A stretch of 44,418 nt of DNA. Source: Paracoccaceae bacterium. Lineage in GTDB: Bacteria > Pseudomonadota > Alphaproteobacteria > Rhodobacterales > Rhodobacteraceae. Below are positions 7,380 through 14,115 of this stretch, in pieces. The notes under the pieces were generated by a model, which saw nothing but the letters and a program-made list of their open reading frames with translations, made no database searches and was not told the DNA's origin. The position numbers were made by a program, and so were the translations under genes. The stretch is taken from assembly GCA_024304855.1 (NCBI GenBank), contig JAMWZG010000006.1, positions 1 through 44,418 on the forward strand, given 5' to 3'. Position 1 is the first letter of the stretch. Each line of letters opens with the position of its first letter.

Positions 7380-7418
7380 CTGAATTGCCAAGTTACTAAA
7401 TTCAGTTTTTATGAATTT
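7380..7418. promoter_or_regulatory. Operator-like inverted repeats upstream of the leftward early operon
   Basis: Three half-sites stand in a row: CTGAATT (7380-7386) inverted to AATTCAG (7399-7405), and AAATTCA (7398-7404) inverted to TGAATTT (7412-7418). A minus-strand TTGGCA lies in the same stretch and could be a -35 element. The TGAATTTT half-site recurs at 8450-8457 in the immunity region, so one repressor may control both. A regulatory role is inference. Confidence 0.45.
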
Positions 7419-7471
7419 ATGTCTTTTGCTCAGCCTTGACTGTCATAGGCCGAAGGTGATGGGCGCGGTGT

Positions 7472-7963
7472 TCAGGTCTTTTTCTTCTGCACTTTCAGTG
7501 GCCAGTTGCACAAAAGCCTTACACCGAGATGGGCGGTTCCCTCGTTCGTTTTGAATCCTCCGACGATCCTTGCAGACGCCTCACCAACCATTCCAGAAAG
7601 CCCTGCGGCCGAGATCTGTTCGCGGTATTCAATCGCTCTGCCTGCCGGAAGGAAGGCGATTGTTGTTCCGTTGATCGTCACCTTCACGGCGTTACTGTCG
7701 TGTTCGTTTTGATCGTCTTCGACCAGGCTCACGCGAACAGTTTTGTTTGCGCCGTGCTCGTCGATTTTTCCGATCATACGCTTCAGCTCTGCCTGGAAGG
7801 CTGAGGTGCCTGCGAGCTTGATGCCGTCGCCTTGGGATCCCATCAGCCGGAAATCATGGCTTGGAGTGCCTTCACTCAGGCTGGTCTTGCGACGCACAGC
7901 CGCTCGCTTCGGGCTGTTTGCCTTTGGCGAAATAAGATTCAAAATACCCTTAAAGATTGACAT
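7472..7963 (-). CDS. HIRAN-like domain protein in the immunity operon
   Basis: A 163-aa protein. After a basic N-terminus of about 50 residues, residues about 50-155 show the HIRAN pattern: LAGTSAFQAELKRM, VRVSLVEDDQNEHDSNAVKV, then TIAFLPAGRAIEYREQI. HIRAN domains (HLTF, Rad5) bind DNA 3' ends or damaged DNA, and bacterial HIRAN proteins are often phage- or defence-linked. It is transcribed behind the XRE repressor on the same strand, so it is probably made in the lysogen. It may sense damaged or foreign DNA; that is inference. Confidence 0.65.
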   Translation of the reverse strand: MSIFKGILNLISPKANSPKRAAVRRKTSLSEGTPSHDFRLMGSQGDGIKLAGTSAFQAELKRMIGKIDEHGANKTVRVSLVEDDQNEHDSNAVKVTINGTTIAFLPAGRAIEYREQISAAGLSGMVGEASARIVGGFKTNEGTAHLGVRLLCNWPLKVQKKKT

Positions 7964-8080
7964 GATGTGTCTCCGTTCACCTAATGTTCACATTTCGTGT
8001 AGGGCTATTTTGTAGGGGGGGAGCTGTGCAGCGTATAATTTTCAGGATCGCAAAAGTTGCCGTGATACTTGGGATAAACA

Positions 8081-8419
8081 TCAACTGGTTGTTTGATCCG
8101 ACCCATTCTCTAAATCTAGCTGTTTCAAGGCTGCGAAGAGGCGATCCTGAACGTCAGCGGGCAGCTGGGCGAACTCCCCCGCCATCAGAAAATTGAAGTC
8201 GATTCTGTGGCCGCGGTAAAGCCATCTCATCAGCGGCATAGTGGGATAGTTAAGAGCCTTCTTGGCGTTGCTTATGTTTGCTTCGCCTATCCCAGCCTGT
8301 GACGCGATCTCTTTCTGCTTCATGCCTGTCGTCGCAAGTGCTGCCGCGAGCCGCGTCGCGCAGGCTGCCTTGGAGTCGTCGTGCCGTCGTGCGAGGCGTT
8401 CTTTTTCGTTTATATCCAT
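8081..8419 (-). CDS. XRE-type lysogeny repressor (small CI-like)
   Basis: A 112-aa protein. The helix-turn-helix at about 30-60 includes TGMKQKEIASQAGIGEANISN, followed by a long helical C-terminus. There is no LexA-like Ser/Lys autoproteolysis domain, so induction would need another route. It is divergent from the Cro-like gene at 8507, with two ACAGATTTT-x-TGAA repeats between them. I infer the phage repressor from this layout. At 112 aa it is shorter than classical CI proteins. Confidence 0.75.
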   Translation of the reverse strand: MDINEKERLARRHDDSKAACATRLAAALATTGMKQKEIASQAGIGEANISNAKKALNYPTMPLMRWLYRGHRIDFNFLMAGEFAQLPADVQDRLFAALKQLDLENGSDQTTS

Positions 8420-8439
8420 GGGGTTGGAATAGCACTTCT

Positions 8440-8493
8440 ACAGATTTTGTGAATTTTGAAGTTATGGATGGTAGACAATACAGATTTTCTGAA
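8440..8493. promoter_or_regulatory. Divergent operator/promoter region of the lysogeny switch
   Basis: Two direct copies of ACAGATTTT-(G/C)-TGAA start 40 bp apart (8440-8453 and 8480-8493). The second contains the small palindrome CAGA-TTT-TCTG. A rightward promoter can be read as TTGAAG (8456-8461), a 17-bp spacer and TACAGA (8479-8484), so the second copy covers the -10. This is the expected layout for repressor-controlled PR. The promoter call is by eye. Confidence 0.55.
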
Positions 8494-8506
8494 ATAATTG
8501 TCGCTT

Positions 8507-8749
8507 ATGAGCACCGTTTCGAACATATGTGACGCGCTTGGTCGCCGCGAGATTGCCGCCGCTGTTGGGGTTAAGCCTGCCGCTGTGAGTAATGCGGTTT
8601 TCCAGGGCAGATTCCCGGCCAAGTGGTTCATCGTTCTCTCTGAGATGTGCGAGGCCGCTGGCATCGACTGTCCATCTGAGGTTTTTGCTTTTGCTCAACC
8701 TGGTGGAAAAGATGAGGCCGAGCCTGAAACAGAACGGGGCGCCGCATGA
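8507..8749 (+). CDS. Cro-like HTH regulator
   Basis: An 80-aa protein containing REIAAAVGVKPAAVSNAVFQ, the helix-turn-helix of YdaS/Cro-type regulators that face the repressor in many prophages. The ATG at 8507 is preferred; a TTG at 8498 is possible. No clear Shine-Dalgarno is visible and the inferred transcript start is only about 15 bases upstream, so translation may be near-leaderless. It starts the rightward early operon and would repress the lysogenic promoter. Confidence 0.75.
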   Translation: MSTVSNICDALGRREIAAAVGVKPAAVSNAVFQGRFPAKWFIVLSEMCEAAGIDCPSEVFAFAQPGGKDEAEPETERGAA

Positions 8750-9081
8750 CCGCCGAGCCCCGTCCCGCCCTCTCTCTGGTTGTCTCCAATGATCCCCATG
8801 CACAGGATCAGCATAGGAGACAGTCAGTGCAAAAGTCCTTTTCCAAAGTATTTGAGCCGTACCGATTTCGATCCGAGTTCCCGGATATGTGGAGCGCTTA
8901 CTTGCGCGCCAGCTTCCGCAACCCTGAGACGGTGTCGGTCGCCTTCGGCGTGACCTTCCAGACGGCTTGGAACTGGTGGAACGCAACCCATCGGCCAAGC
9001 GGCGACAAGGTTGCCCTGGCCGCGCTGCGAGATCCTGAGGGTTTCGCCGCCTCGATGATGACGATCAGGAGGGCGGCGTGA
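8746..9081 (+). CDS. Early phage protein with HTH-like segment
   Basis: A 111-aa protein coupled to the Cro-like gene by an ATGA overlap. Its C-terminal half, NPETVSVAFGVTFQTAWNWW, reads like a helix-turn-helix, followed by HRPSGDKVALAALRDPEGF. It could be a CII-like activator or a second early regulator; no family match is certain. The N-terminal 40 residues look disordered. Confidence 0.6.
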   Translation: MTAEPRPALSLVVSNDPHAQDQHRRQSVQKSFSKVFEPYRFRSEFPDMWSAYLRASFRNPETVSVAFGVTFQTAWNWWNATHRPSGDKVALAALRDPEGFAASMMTIRRAA

Positions 9082-9112
9082 TGCGGATCATTGTCCTCGG
9101 CAAGAAGTCAAA

Positions 9113-9141
9113 ACGGGCGGTGAGAACATCCCGCCGCCCGT
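9113..9141 (-). terminator. Rho-independent terminator for the leftward 9195-9416 gene
   Basis: On the minus strand, ACGGGCGG (9141-9134) pairs with CCGCCCGT (9120-9113), and TTTTGACTTC follows. An 8-bp GC stem with a short T tract, placed 54 bp after the stop of the minus-strand gene, supports that gene being real. Confidence 0.5.
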
Positions 9142-9194
9142 CAGCAAGCATTGTGAATGCCAGCCCCCCCATCTCTGATGTACATGGCGTCAGC

Positions 9195-9416
9195 TCACAG
9201 GAAGCTGTCTTGCTGTGCACCACGCTTCGTTTTCAACCCAAGTGCAGCATGTACGCGACCTTGGTTAGTCCCGAGCATCGCAGCGATGTCTTGGATCTTA
9301 TGACCGCGCGCACGAAGTTTGCGGGCAGCCTCTTGCTCATCCTTATCCAACCGCACACGACGCTTCGGAATATGGTTGAGTTCGACCCCTGTTTCGGGGT
9401 CAAGGTATGTAGCCAT
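9195..9416 (-). CDS. Small HTH protein
   Basis: A 73-aa protein, MATYLDPETGVELNHIPKRR followed by a helix-turn-helix-like segment (RARGHKIQDIAAMLGTNQGR). AAAGGAGAT is ideally spaced before the ATG and a terminator follows. It runs opposite to the early rightward operon and is probably a DNA-binding regulator with its own promoter in 9420-9500. It resembles short GcrA/HTH_7-like phage regulators, with no firm family assignment. Confidence 0.7.
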   Translation of the reverse strand: MATYLDPETGVELNHIPKRRVRLDKDEQEAARKLRARGHKIQDIAAMLGTNQGRVHAALGLKTKRGAQQDSFL

Positions 9417-9420
9417 TGGG

Positions 9421-9940
9421 TATCTCCTTTGGCTATTGGCGGCGCTCGGGGCTCAAGTCCGGTCGCCGTAGGTGGTGCTGCTGTTTTGCGTAGCGCAGCA
9501 GCTTCGCCAACGGGGCTGATTCGGTTGCACGGGTCAGCCCCATCGCGACATTTTCGCACACCCACATTCTGTGAGTCGAATACTTTTGATCCACAAATTG
9601 CTGTGGATGGCAACAACCTATTGTGCGCGCGCTTCTCCTCCCTGCGCGTCCTCGCCCTGGACCTGTCGCGCGGTGACACTCCGCCGCGGCGCAGGACCAG
9701 GGCGTCATATTTCCCGGACGGCGTGGCAGCACCGAATGGGAAACGCGGCGATCCTGCAATGTACCCCCCATTCTCTAATGGATCGCCGCACCAGCTTCCG
9801 ATCGGATCATCCCTGTTTCCGGTCGGCTTGGAGCCGCGCGTCGCCTGTCGCGCGGCTGTACTGCGCGGGCGGTTGAGGGGCGAAACTCTCCCGCCTGCGC
9901 CCTTTCCATTTCCAAGACCTTCAACCGAGAGGAGCCTCCA
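9421..9940. other. Structured 520-bp non-coding region upstream of the replication genes
   Basis: I see no credible gene here. It contains an inverted pair ATCCACA/TGTGGAT (9589-9595, 9602-9608) in which TGATCCACA is one mismatch from the DnaA box TTATCCACA. It also contains a perfect 9-bp hairpin AGCCGCGCG/CGCGCGGCT (9832-9857) and a GGGCGG/CCGCC pairing near 9870-9900. It may hold promoters for the two divergent flanking genes, a secondary origin element or a structured leader. Confidence 0.45.
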
Positions 9941-10261
9941 ATGAGTGAAGGGAACAGCCATTTTCTGATGGCGGTCGGCAGGATCGACGGCGGCTTGCCG
10001 ATCGAGACAGCCGACAACTGCCTGCGCGATGTCATCGCAGCGGTGCAGCGGACGGGCAAGCGGGGCAGTGTGACGCTGACGCTGGATATCGGCCCCAATG
10101 GCGAACTCGGTTTCGAGGCCTCCTGCAAGGTCACGGCCCGCGCCCCGAATGTCGTGTTCGGCAAGAGCTTCTTTTTCATGGGTCGCAATGGCGACCTGAC
10201 CAGAGAAGCGCCGGACATGCAGCAGCTCGGCTTGATGAAAGGGGACCGGGTCAATGGTTGA
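9941..10261 (+). CDS. Hypothetical early phage protein
   Basis: A 106-aa protein beginning MSEGNSHFLMAVGRIDGG. A helical segment (NCLRDVIAAVQRTG) is followed by strands (GSVTLTLDIGPNGELGFEAS). AGAGGAG at 9928-9934 is ideally spaced. The gene overlaps the DUF2303 gene by 8 bases, and a small partner gene of this kind commonly precedes DUF2303 genes in alphaproteobacterial prophages. Its function is unknown; probably a single-strand DNA or recombination accessory, by context only. Confidence 0.65.
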   Translation: MSEGNSHFLMAVGRIDGGLPIETADNCLRDVIAAVQRTGKRGSVTLTLDIGPNGELGFEASCKVTARAPNVVFGKSFFFMGRNGDLTREAPDMQQLGLMKGDRVNG

Positions 10262-11048
10262 GAAAACCGAATTCGATGCCGAAGTCGCCGCCAATGCTGG
10301 CGTCATGTCTCTTCTGAATTTCGACGCAAACGCGCTTGGGCAGTTCGCAGTGGTGCCACAGGGCTTTGCCGTAGAAAGCCTGCAGCAATTCCAGCGCCGC
10401 CCGAACCGGCATGAAGCTGACCACCGCTTCGTCTCTATTGCCTCGCTGATAGAGTATCTGAACCGCTTTGCGCGGCCTGAAACGATGATCGCTGCAGATG
10501 CCGAAAGGGCATACATTGAATGCTGCATCGACGGCGACAAGGTCGAAGAGCCGTCATTCAAGGAGCATCGCGCCGGCTTCACGGCTCAGCAGTCAGATAA
10601 ACTGCGGGCATGGCGCGGGATCTGCGAGAAGCCCATGTCTCAGGTCCAGTTCGGGTTGTTCCTGGAGGAGCGTGCCGTCGATGTTGTGGTGCCAGAGGCC
10701 GCATCCGTCATGGACATGGTCATGACCTTCGATGCCACCAAGAAGGTCGTCTTCAAAAGCAGCATACGCCTGCACGATGGCTCGCGGCAGTTCCAATATG
10801 TCGAGGACAACGAGGCGCGTGGTGGTGTGACGCTGCCGGATCACTTCATCATCCTCGCGCCAGTCTACCGGGGCATGGAGCCGCAGCGCATCAAGTTCAT
10901 GGTGCGCTATCGGATCGAAGAGGGAGCGCTGCGCTTCATCGTTCAGATGCACGATGAAGAGGAGGTCATGAGGGAAGCCTTCGAGCGCTGCGTAGATGCC
11001 CTCCAAGCCGGTCTGAACGACAAGATCCCGGTTTATTGGGTCGGCTGA
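10254..11048 (+). CDS. DUF2303 (YfdQ-like) protein
   Basis: A 264-aa protein with the DUF2303 pattern: an N-terminal VVPQGFAVESLQQFQRRPNR block, a central RAGFTAQQSDKLRAWRGICE and MSQVQFGLFLEERAVDVVVP, and C-terminal YRIEEGALRFIVQMHDEEEV. The family is widespread in prophages (E. coli YfdQ); its role is not established, but it usually sits with recombination or replication genes, as here. It ends 2 bp before the DnaA-domain gene. Confidence 0.85.
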   Translation: MVEKTEFDAEVAANAGVMSLLNFDANALGQFAVVPQGFAVESLQQFQRRPNRHEADHRFVSIASLIEYLNRFARPETMIAADAERAYIECCIDGDKVEEPSFKEHRAGFTAQQSDKLRAWRGICEKPMSQVQFGLFLEERAVDVVVPEAASVMDMVMTFDATKKVVFKSSIRLHDGSRQFQYVEDNEARGGVTLPDHFIILAPVYRGMEPQRIKFMVRYRIEEGALRFIVQMHDEEEVMREAFERCVDALQAGLNDKIPVYWVG

Positions 11049-11049
11049 C

Positions 11050-11403
11050 ATGGGGGATCGAGTGACCCTCGAGATGATCGCGCAGGCTGTCTCAGATGTC
11101 TGGGGCGTCAGTCTGCGCGATCTGCGCGGTAAGCGTCGGTTCGCCTCGATTGTGGTTCCGCGCCAGATCGCCTTTGCACTGGCGCGGGCTCACACGGATC
11201 ATTCCTTTCCGGTCATCGGGCAGTGGTTCGGCGATCGTGATCATACCACCGTCATTCATGGCATCCGGCGCTATGAGCGCGAGTTGCGGGATCTGCACAG
11301 CGATTTGATCGCGCAGGTCGAGCGGCTTATTGAGCAGCGCCGCAGGGCCACCTTCATTCGCGGGCCTGTCATGACCTTTCAGACTGTCAGGAAGGTCGCA
11401 TGA
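11050..11403 (+). CDS. Stand-alone DnaA domain IV-like DNA-binding protein
   Basis: A 117-aa protein whose residues about 8-90 match the C-terminal DnaA-box-binding domain: helix-turn-helix residues VSLRDLRGKRRFASIVVPRQ, then ALARAHTDHSFPVIGQWFGD and the signature RDHTTVIHG. The AAA+ ATPase domain is absent. Such proteins bind DnaA-box-like DNA; here it may mark the phage origin or compete with host DnaA. The iteron array of CCACA motifs 680 bp downstream is a natural target, by inference. Confidence 0.88.
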   Translation: MGDRVTLEMIAQAVSDVWGVSLRDLRGKRRFASIVVPRQIAFALARAHTDHSFPVIGQWFGDRDHTTVIHGIRRYERELRDLHSDLIAQVERLIEQRRRATFIRGPVMTFQTVRKVA

Positions 11404-12053
11404 CTTTGCAGCGCCATCGCCCTTTCGAGATCGTCGCTGTCGAGGAGCTGCCGGACTATCCAGCCGATCTGATCGACGCGCCGCCGGCGGCTGACTTCTT
11501 CATCAAGTTCTTTCACATTCGCTGGCTGAACTCGCGGCTCCACCTGACCGCCTCGCAGCAGGTGCAGGGCATGGCGCTCAATCTCTTCATGATTTCTCGA
11601 TCGCAGAACCCGATGGGATCGCTACCGAACGATGAGACGGTCATCGCGCGACTTCTAAGGGTCACGCAGGACGAATGGCGCTCGGCAGCAGCCCAGCCCA
11701 TCGGCCCGCTTCATGGCTGGCGTCAGTACCGGGCAGGCGAGCAGATCGTGCTCGGCCATGCCGTCGTGATTGATGGGTGTCAGGACGCGATCCATCGGCG
11801 CGAGGCCAGAGATGCCAGCAACGAAGAGAAGCGCGCGGCTCAGCGGTTGAAGCGGCTGTCGGAAACGATGCAGGCGATTGGCTGTGACAAGATCCTCTAC
11901 ACCGATCCGGTGCTGGTGCAACGCATCGATGAGTGGCTCCTCTCCAATCACAACGGCCAGCGGCGGCGCCCGCAGTTCGACGCGCTGATCAGGCGTGCTC
12001 TCGATCATGCCGTTCGCTTGGGTTGGATCGAGAGGAAAGGGCGCGCCCCCTGA
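11400..12053 (+). CDS. Probable replication initiator (DUF1376-like)
   Basis: A 217-aa protein. Residues about 30-110 have the DUF1376-like layout (FIKFFHIRWLNSRLHLTASQ, then NPMGSLPNDETVIARLL), a winged-helix family common in phage replication proteins. A C-terminal helical region follows, rich in Arg and Gln. The start overlaps the DnaA-domain gene (ATGA at 11400-11403). The iteron array starts 28 bp after its stop, an arrangement typical of an initiator and its origin. Confidence 0.65.
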   Translation: MTLQRHRPFEIVAVEELPDYPADLIDAPPAADFFIKFFHIRWLNSRLHLTASQQVQGMALNLFMISRSQNPMGSLPNDETVIARLLRVTQDEWRSAAAQPIGPLHGWRQYRAGEQIVLGHAVVIDGCQDAIHRREARDASNEEKRAAQRLKRLSETMQAIGCDKILYTDPVLVQRIDEWLLSNHNGQRRRPQFDALIRRALDHAVRLGWIERKGRAP

Positions 12054-12080
12054 TTTCAAACGAAAATCTGGCGCACTTCG

Positions 12081-12142
12081 GAATTCCAAGAAACTCCACA
12101 GATTTCCACAGAACGCCACAGATCAGCACAGGTTTCCACAGA
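12081..12142 (+). repeat. 10-bp iteron array, candidate phage replication origin
   Basis: Five to six degenerate units with exact 10-bp spacing. CACA ends fall at 12100, 12110, 12120, 12130 and 12140, with a weaker unit before them. The best unit is GATTTCCACA, close to a DnaA box core (TTATCCACA). A 10-bp period puts every unit on one helical face. It lies between the likely initiator gene and the next gene, followed by a 29-base purine-only tract (12160-12188). Not CRISPR: units are too short and there are no spacers. Confidence 0.65.
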
Positions 12143-12159
12143 TGAGAACTGTGCCGCCT

Positions 12160-12188
12160 AGAGAAGAGAAGAAGAGAGAAGAGAAGAA
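12160..12188 (+). repeat. Polypurine tract beside the iterons
   Basis: 29 uninterrupted A/G residues with GAAGA and GAGAA repeats, 18 bases after the last iteron. It may be an easily melted or triplex-forming element of the origin, or an unstructured leader for the downstream gene. The role is inferred from position. Confidence 0.5.
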
Positions 12189-12272
12189 CAGAAACACGAA
12201 ACAGACCGCGCAACGCGAGATTTGCGTGTTGCGCCAGTTGCAGCCCGAGCAGGCTGAGAAAGGGTGAAGGCG

Positions 12273-12860
12273 ATGGAAGGGCAAGATCGGAAAGAAGCGA
12301 ACAGAGAGCGCGTCAGGCGGCTCGTGATTGAGCCTTTGGTGTCGCGCGGCTTTCGGTTTGCGAAAGGCGTGTCAGATGAGGATCAGCGCAAGGCGTTGGA
12401 TGGCTTGGCGGACCTGATCGGCTACATGTCGAACAGCGGGTTGCAGGTGCTGGAAGAAAGCTTGCGGACCAAAGGTGAGGGTTCGCAGCGCTGCTTCTGG
12501 CCATCATATGCGACGGTTGGTGGTCTTGCGGAAGCCTTCGAGAGCCGTCCGCTCGATGAATTGCCCGGTCTGCTGCGCTGGTTTGCATCTGAGGCAGGAC
12601 GGTTGGCGCTTGCCGATGAAAGGCTGGTTGCCGAATACCTGTTCTGGAAGACCAAGAAACGTCCACCGGTTTCGCCACAGGATCGCAAGATGGTGGCGGA
12701 TCATGCGGCCGAGATGCGGTCCAAGGCTGAGCGCATCCGCGACCGGATCAATCGCGGTGTCGCGCCCCTCTTCGATGACGGTGAGTGGTTGGCGTGGTTC
12801 GACAAGACAGAGGCCAAGGTCAAAGGCTACCTGGCACAGGATCAGGGCGAGGCAGCATGA
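12273..12860 (+). CDS. Hypothetical replication-module protein
   Basis: A 195-aa, largely helical protein. It contains VRRLVIEPLVSRGFRFAKGV, WPSYATVGGLAEAFESRPL and a charged C-terminus (AEMRSKAERIRDRINRG). The ATG at 12273 is preferred over GTG 12264 because AAAGGG is then about 8 bases upstream. It directly follows the candidate origin and initiator gene, so a helicase-loader-like or primosome role is possible; I see no Walker motif, so this is weak. It couples to the next gene by ATGA. Confidence 0.6.
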   Translation: MEGQDRKEANRERVRRLVIEPLVSRGFRFAKGVSDEDQRKALDGLADLIGYMSNSGLQVLEESLRTKGEGSQRCFWPSYATVGGLAEAFESRPLDELPGLLRWFASEAGRLALADERLVAEYLFWKTKKRPPVSPQDRKMVADHAAEMRSKAERIRDRINRGVAPLFDDGEWLAWFDKTEAKVKGYLAQDQGEAA

Positions 12861-13513
12861 ACGCAATGACGCAACAGGTTCGTGTCGCCCCACGCGGCGC
12901 AGCTCCTCGCGAGATCTCCATCCTTGGCCTGATCGAGTGGGCGTTCCAGCGCGAGTGCGCGTCTCTCGACTTCGATGAGATGGCCAGCACGGCAGGCGAA
13001 CGGCCGTCAGTCAGTCCGCTGTGGGTGTTGGCAGAGCGCCGACACATCGGATGCAAGATCGATGGCGGTGGAACATCTGAGCCGCACCCTGATGCTGACA
13101 TCGTCGCCTCGGCCCTGGCTTCGCTTCCTGATGCGCGCGGCGGTCGTCGCATGGCTATCTGGATTGCTGAGCTGGCAAGGGCAGGGATGCGACCGGATTG
13201 GATGCAGGGGGCTACCACCAGGTGTGTGCCACTGGAAACTCACACTAACCGTCATGGAGTGCGGGCCAAATCCGAGCCATGTGGATCTGTCGAGATCGTC
13301 AACCGTGGCCGCAAGGTTCAGGTCGAGATGCGCTGGTGTCCTGTCACCTACACACCGACACCCCAACAGATCGCCAGTGCGCGTCGTGACTATCTGCTAT
13401 GGTGGGATGCGCTGCACGATCTGCGCCATAGCTTCCAGACCTACGGCGGATTGACCGCGTGGCAGGTTATTGATGACATGCCGCCGCGCAAGCCCTGGTT
13501 AAAAAGTTCTTGA
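12857..13513 (+). CDS. Hypothetical early phage protein
   Basis: A 218-aa protein that starts in an ATGA overlap with the gene before it. Segments such as ISILGLIEWAFQRECASLDF and RRDYLLWWDALHDLRHSFQT are recognisable as a conserved prophage protein found upstream of HNH/terminase genes in Rhodobacterales phages, without known function. The middle is Gly/Arg-rich with several Cys. It is the last gene before a strong terminator, so it probably ends the early operon; a late regulator such as an antiterminator is conceivable. Confidence 0.6.
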   Translation: MNAMTQQVRVAPRGAAPREISILGLIEWAFQRECASLDFDEMASTAGERPSVSPLWVLAERRHIGCKIDGGGTSEPHPDADIVASALASLPDARGGRRMAIWIAELARAGMRPDWMQGATTRCVPLETHTNRHGVRAKSEPCGSVEIVNRGRKVQVEMRWCPVTYTPTPQQIASARRDYLLWWDALHDLRHSFQTYGGLTAWQVIDDMPPRKPWLKSS

Positions 13514-13553
13514 CCAAATCCTAGCCCTCTTGCAAAAAGGAAGTGCCCAAGTT

Positions 13554-13584
13554 GCGCCCGGAGGAAACCCCTCTCGGGCGCTTT
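13554..13584 (+). terminator. Terminator at the end of the early operon
   Basis: GCGCCCG (13554-13560) pairs with CGGGCGC (13575-13581), with an inner GAGG/CCTC pairing, followed by TTT and shortly another TTT. It separates the replication operon from the tRNA and packaging genes. Confidence 0.6.
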
Positions 13585-13589
13585 GCATT

Positions 13590-13666
13590 TGTCGGGGTAG
13601 AGCAGGTGGTAGCTCGGCTGGCTCATAACCAGCAGGTCGATGGTTCAAGTCCATCCCCCGCAACCA
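13590..13666 (+). tRNA. Phage-encoded initiator-like tRNA-Met(CAT), atypical acceptor
   Basis: The D arm (GAGC/GCTC), anticodon arm GCTGG-CTCATAA-CCAGC (anticodon 13624-13626) and T arm GATGG-TTCAAGT-CCATC all fold, and an encoded ACCA ends the gene. Acceptor 3' strand CCCCGCA faces 5' TGTCGGGG, one base longer than expected. Either a U bulges or pairs 1 and 2 are mismatched. The unpaired 1-72 position and A11:U24 are initiator hallmarks; the third, three G:C pairs at the anticodon stem base, is only partly kept (T:A, G:C, G:C). It may be functional, or decayed. Confidence 0.7.
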
Positions 13667-13681
13667 GATCGGACAGTGAAC

Positions 13682-14083
13682 ATGTCGCGCCTCAAGATAG
13701 TGAAACCGCAGGTGAATGGCCTGCGGCCTGCCGTGTCCATGCTGCAAAGACAGCAGGCCGGTGGATCATGGCAGCATGACAACGTGGATGAGCGCGCCTT
13801 CTACAAGACCGCGCGGTGGCAACGGCTGCGCTGGTCGGTGCTGGTCCGCGACAACTTCACTTGTCAGTGGCCGGGATGCGGTCGCATCGAGGCCGACACG
13901 TCGAAGCTCGTGGCGGATCACGAGGTGCCAGTGCGCATCGATCCGTCGCGCAAATGGGACGAAACAAACCTGCGGTGCCTCTGTGCCGCTTGTCACAATG
14001 GACCGCGTCAGGCGGAAGAGGTCGCGCTTTATGGGCGCCCAGGGGAGGGGGGGGGCAAAACCTCCGGACCCTCCGGCCTCTAG
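13682..14083 (+). CDS. HNH endonuclease of the packaging module
   Basis: A 133-aa protein with an HNH domain at about 45-115: FYKTARWQRLRWSVLVRDN, CQWPGCGR, VADHEVPVRI, KWDETNLRCLCAACHN. Zinc-type Cys pairs and the DHE/H-N-H core are present. In HK97-like phages the HNH protein beside terminase stimulates cos cleavage by the terminase, and this one lies directly upstream of TerS. A run of nine G (14047-14055) near its end is a potential slippage site into the TerS frame. Start ATG 13682; upstream in-frame codons would fall inside the tRNA. Confidence 0.88.
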   Translation: MSRLKIVKPQVNGLRPAVSMLQRQQAGGSWQHDNVDERAFYKTARWQRLRWSVLVRDNFTCQWPGCGRIEADTSKLVADHEVPVRIDPSRKWDETNLRCLCAACHNGPRQAEEVALYGRPGEGGGKTSGPSGL

Positions 14084-14115
14084 ACCGGCGGACTACTCAT
14101 TCGGAGATTTTTTTT

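Noticed and set aside
9078..9944. 288-codon plus-strand open frame from the end of the 111-aa gene to the 106-aa gene
   Set aside because: It runs through a terminator, the minus-strand HTH gene and structured DNA; composition is unlike a protein.
12081..12142. Short repeats as a possible CRISPR array
   Set aside because: Units are 10 bp without spacers and vary in sequence; no cas genes. The Cas2-like protein at 2178 is a stand-alone SinR-type gene.
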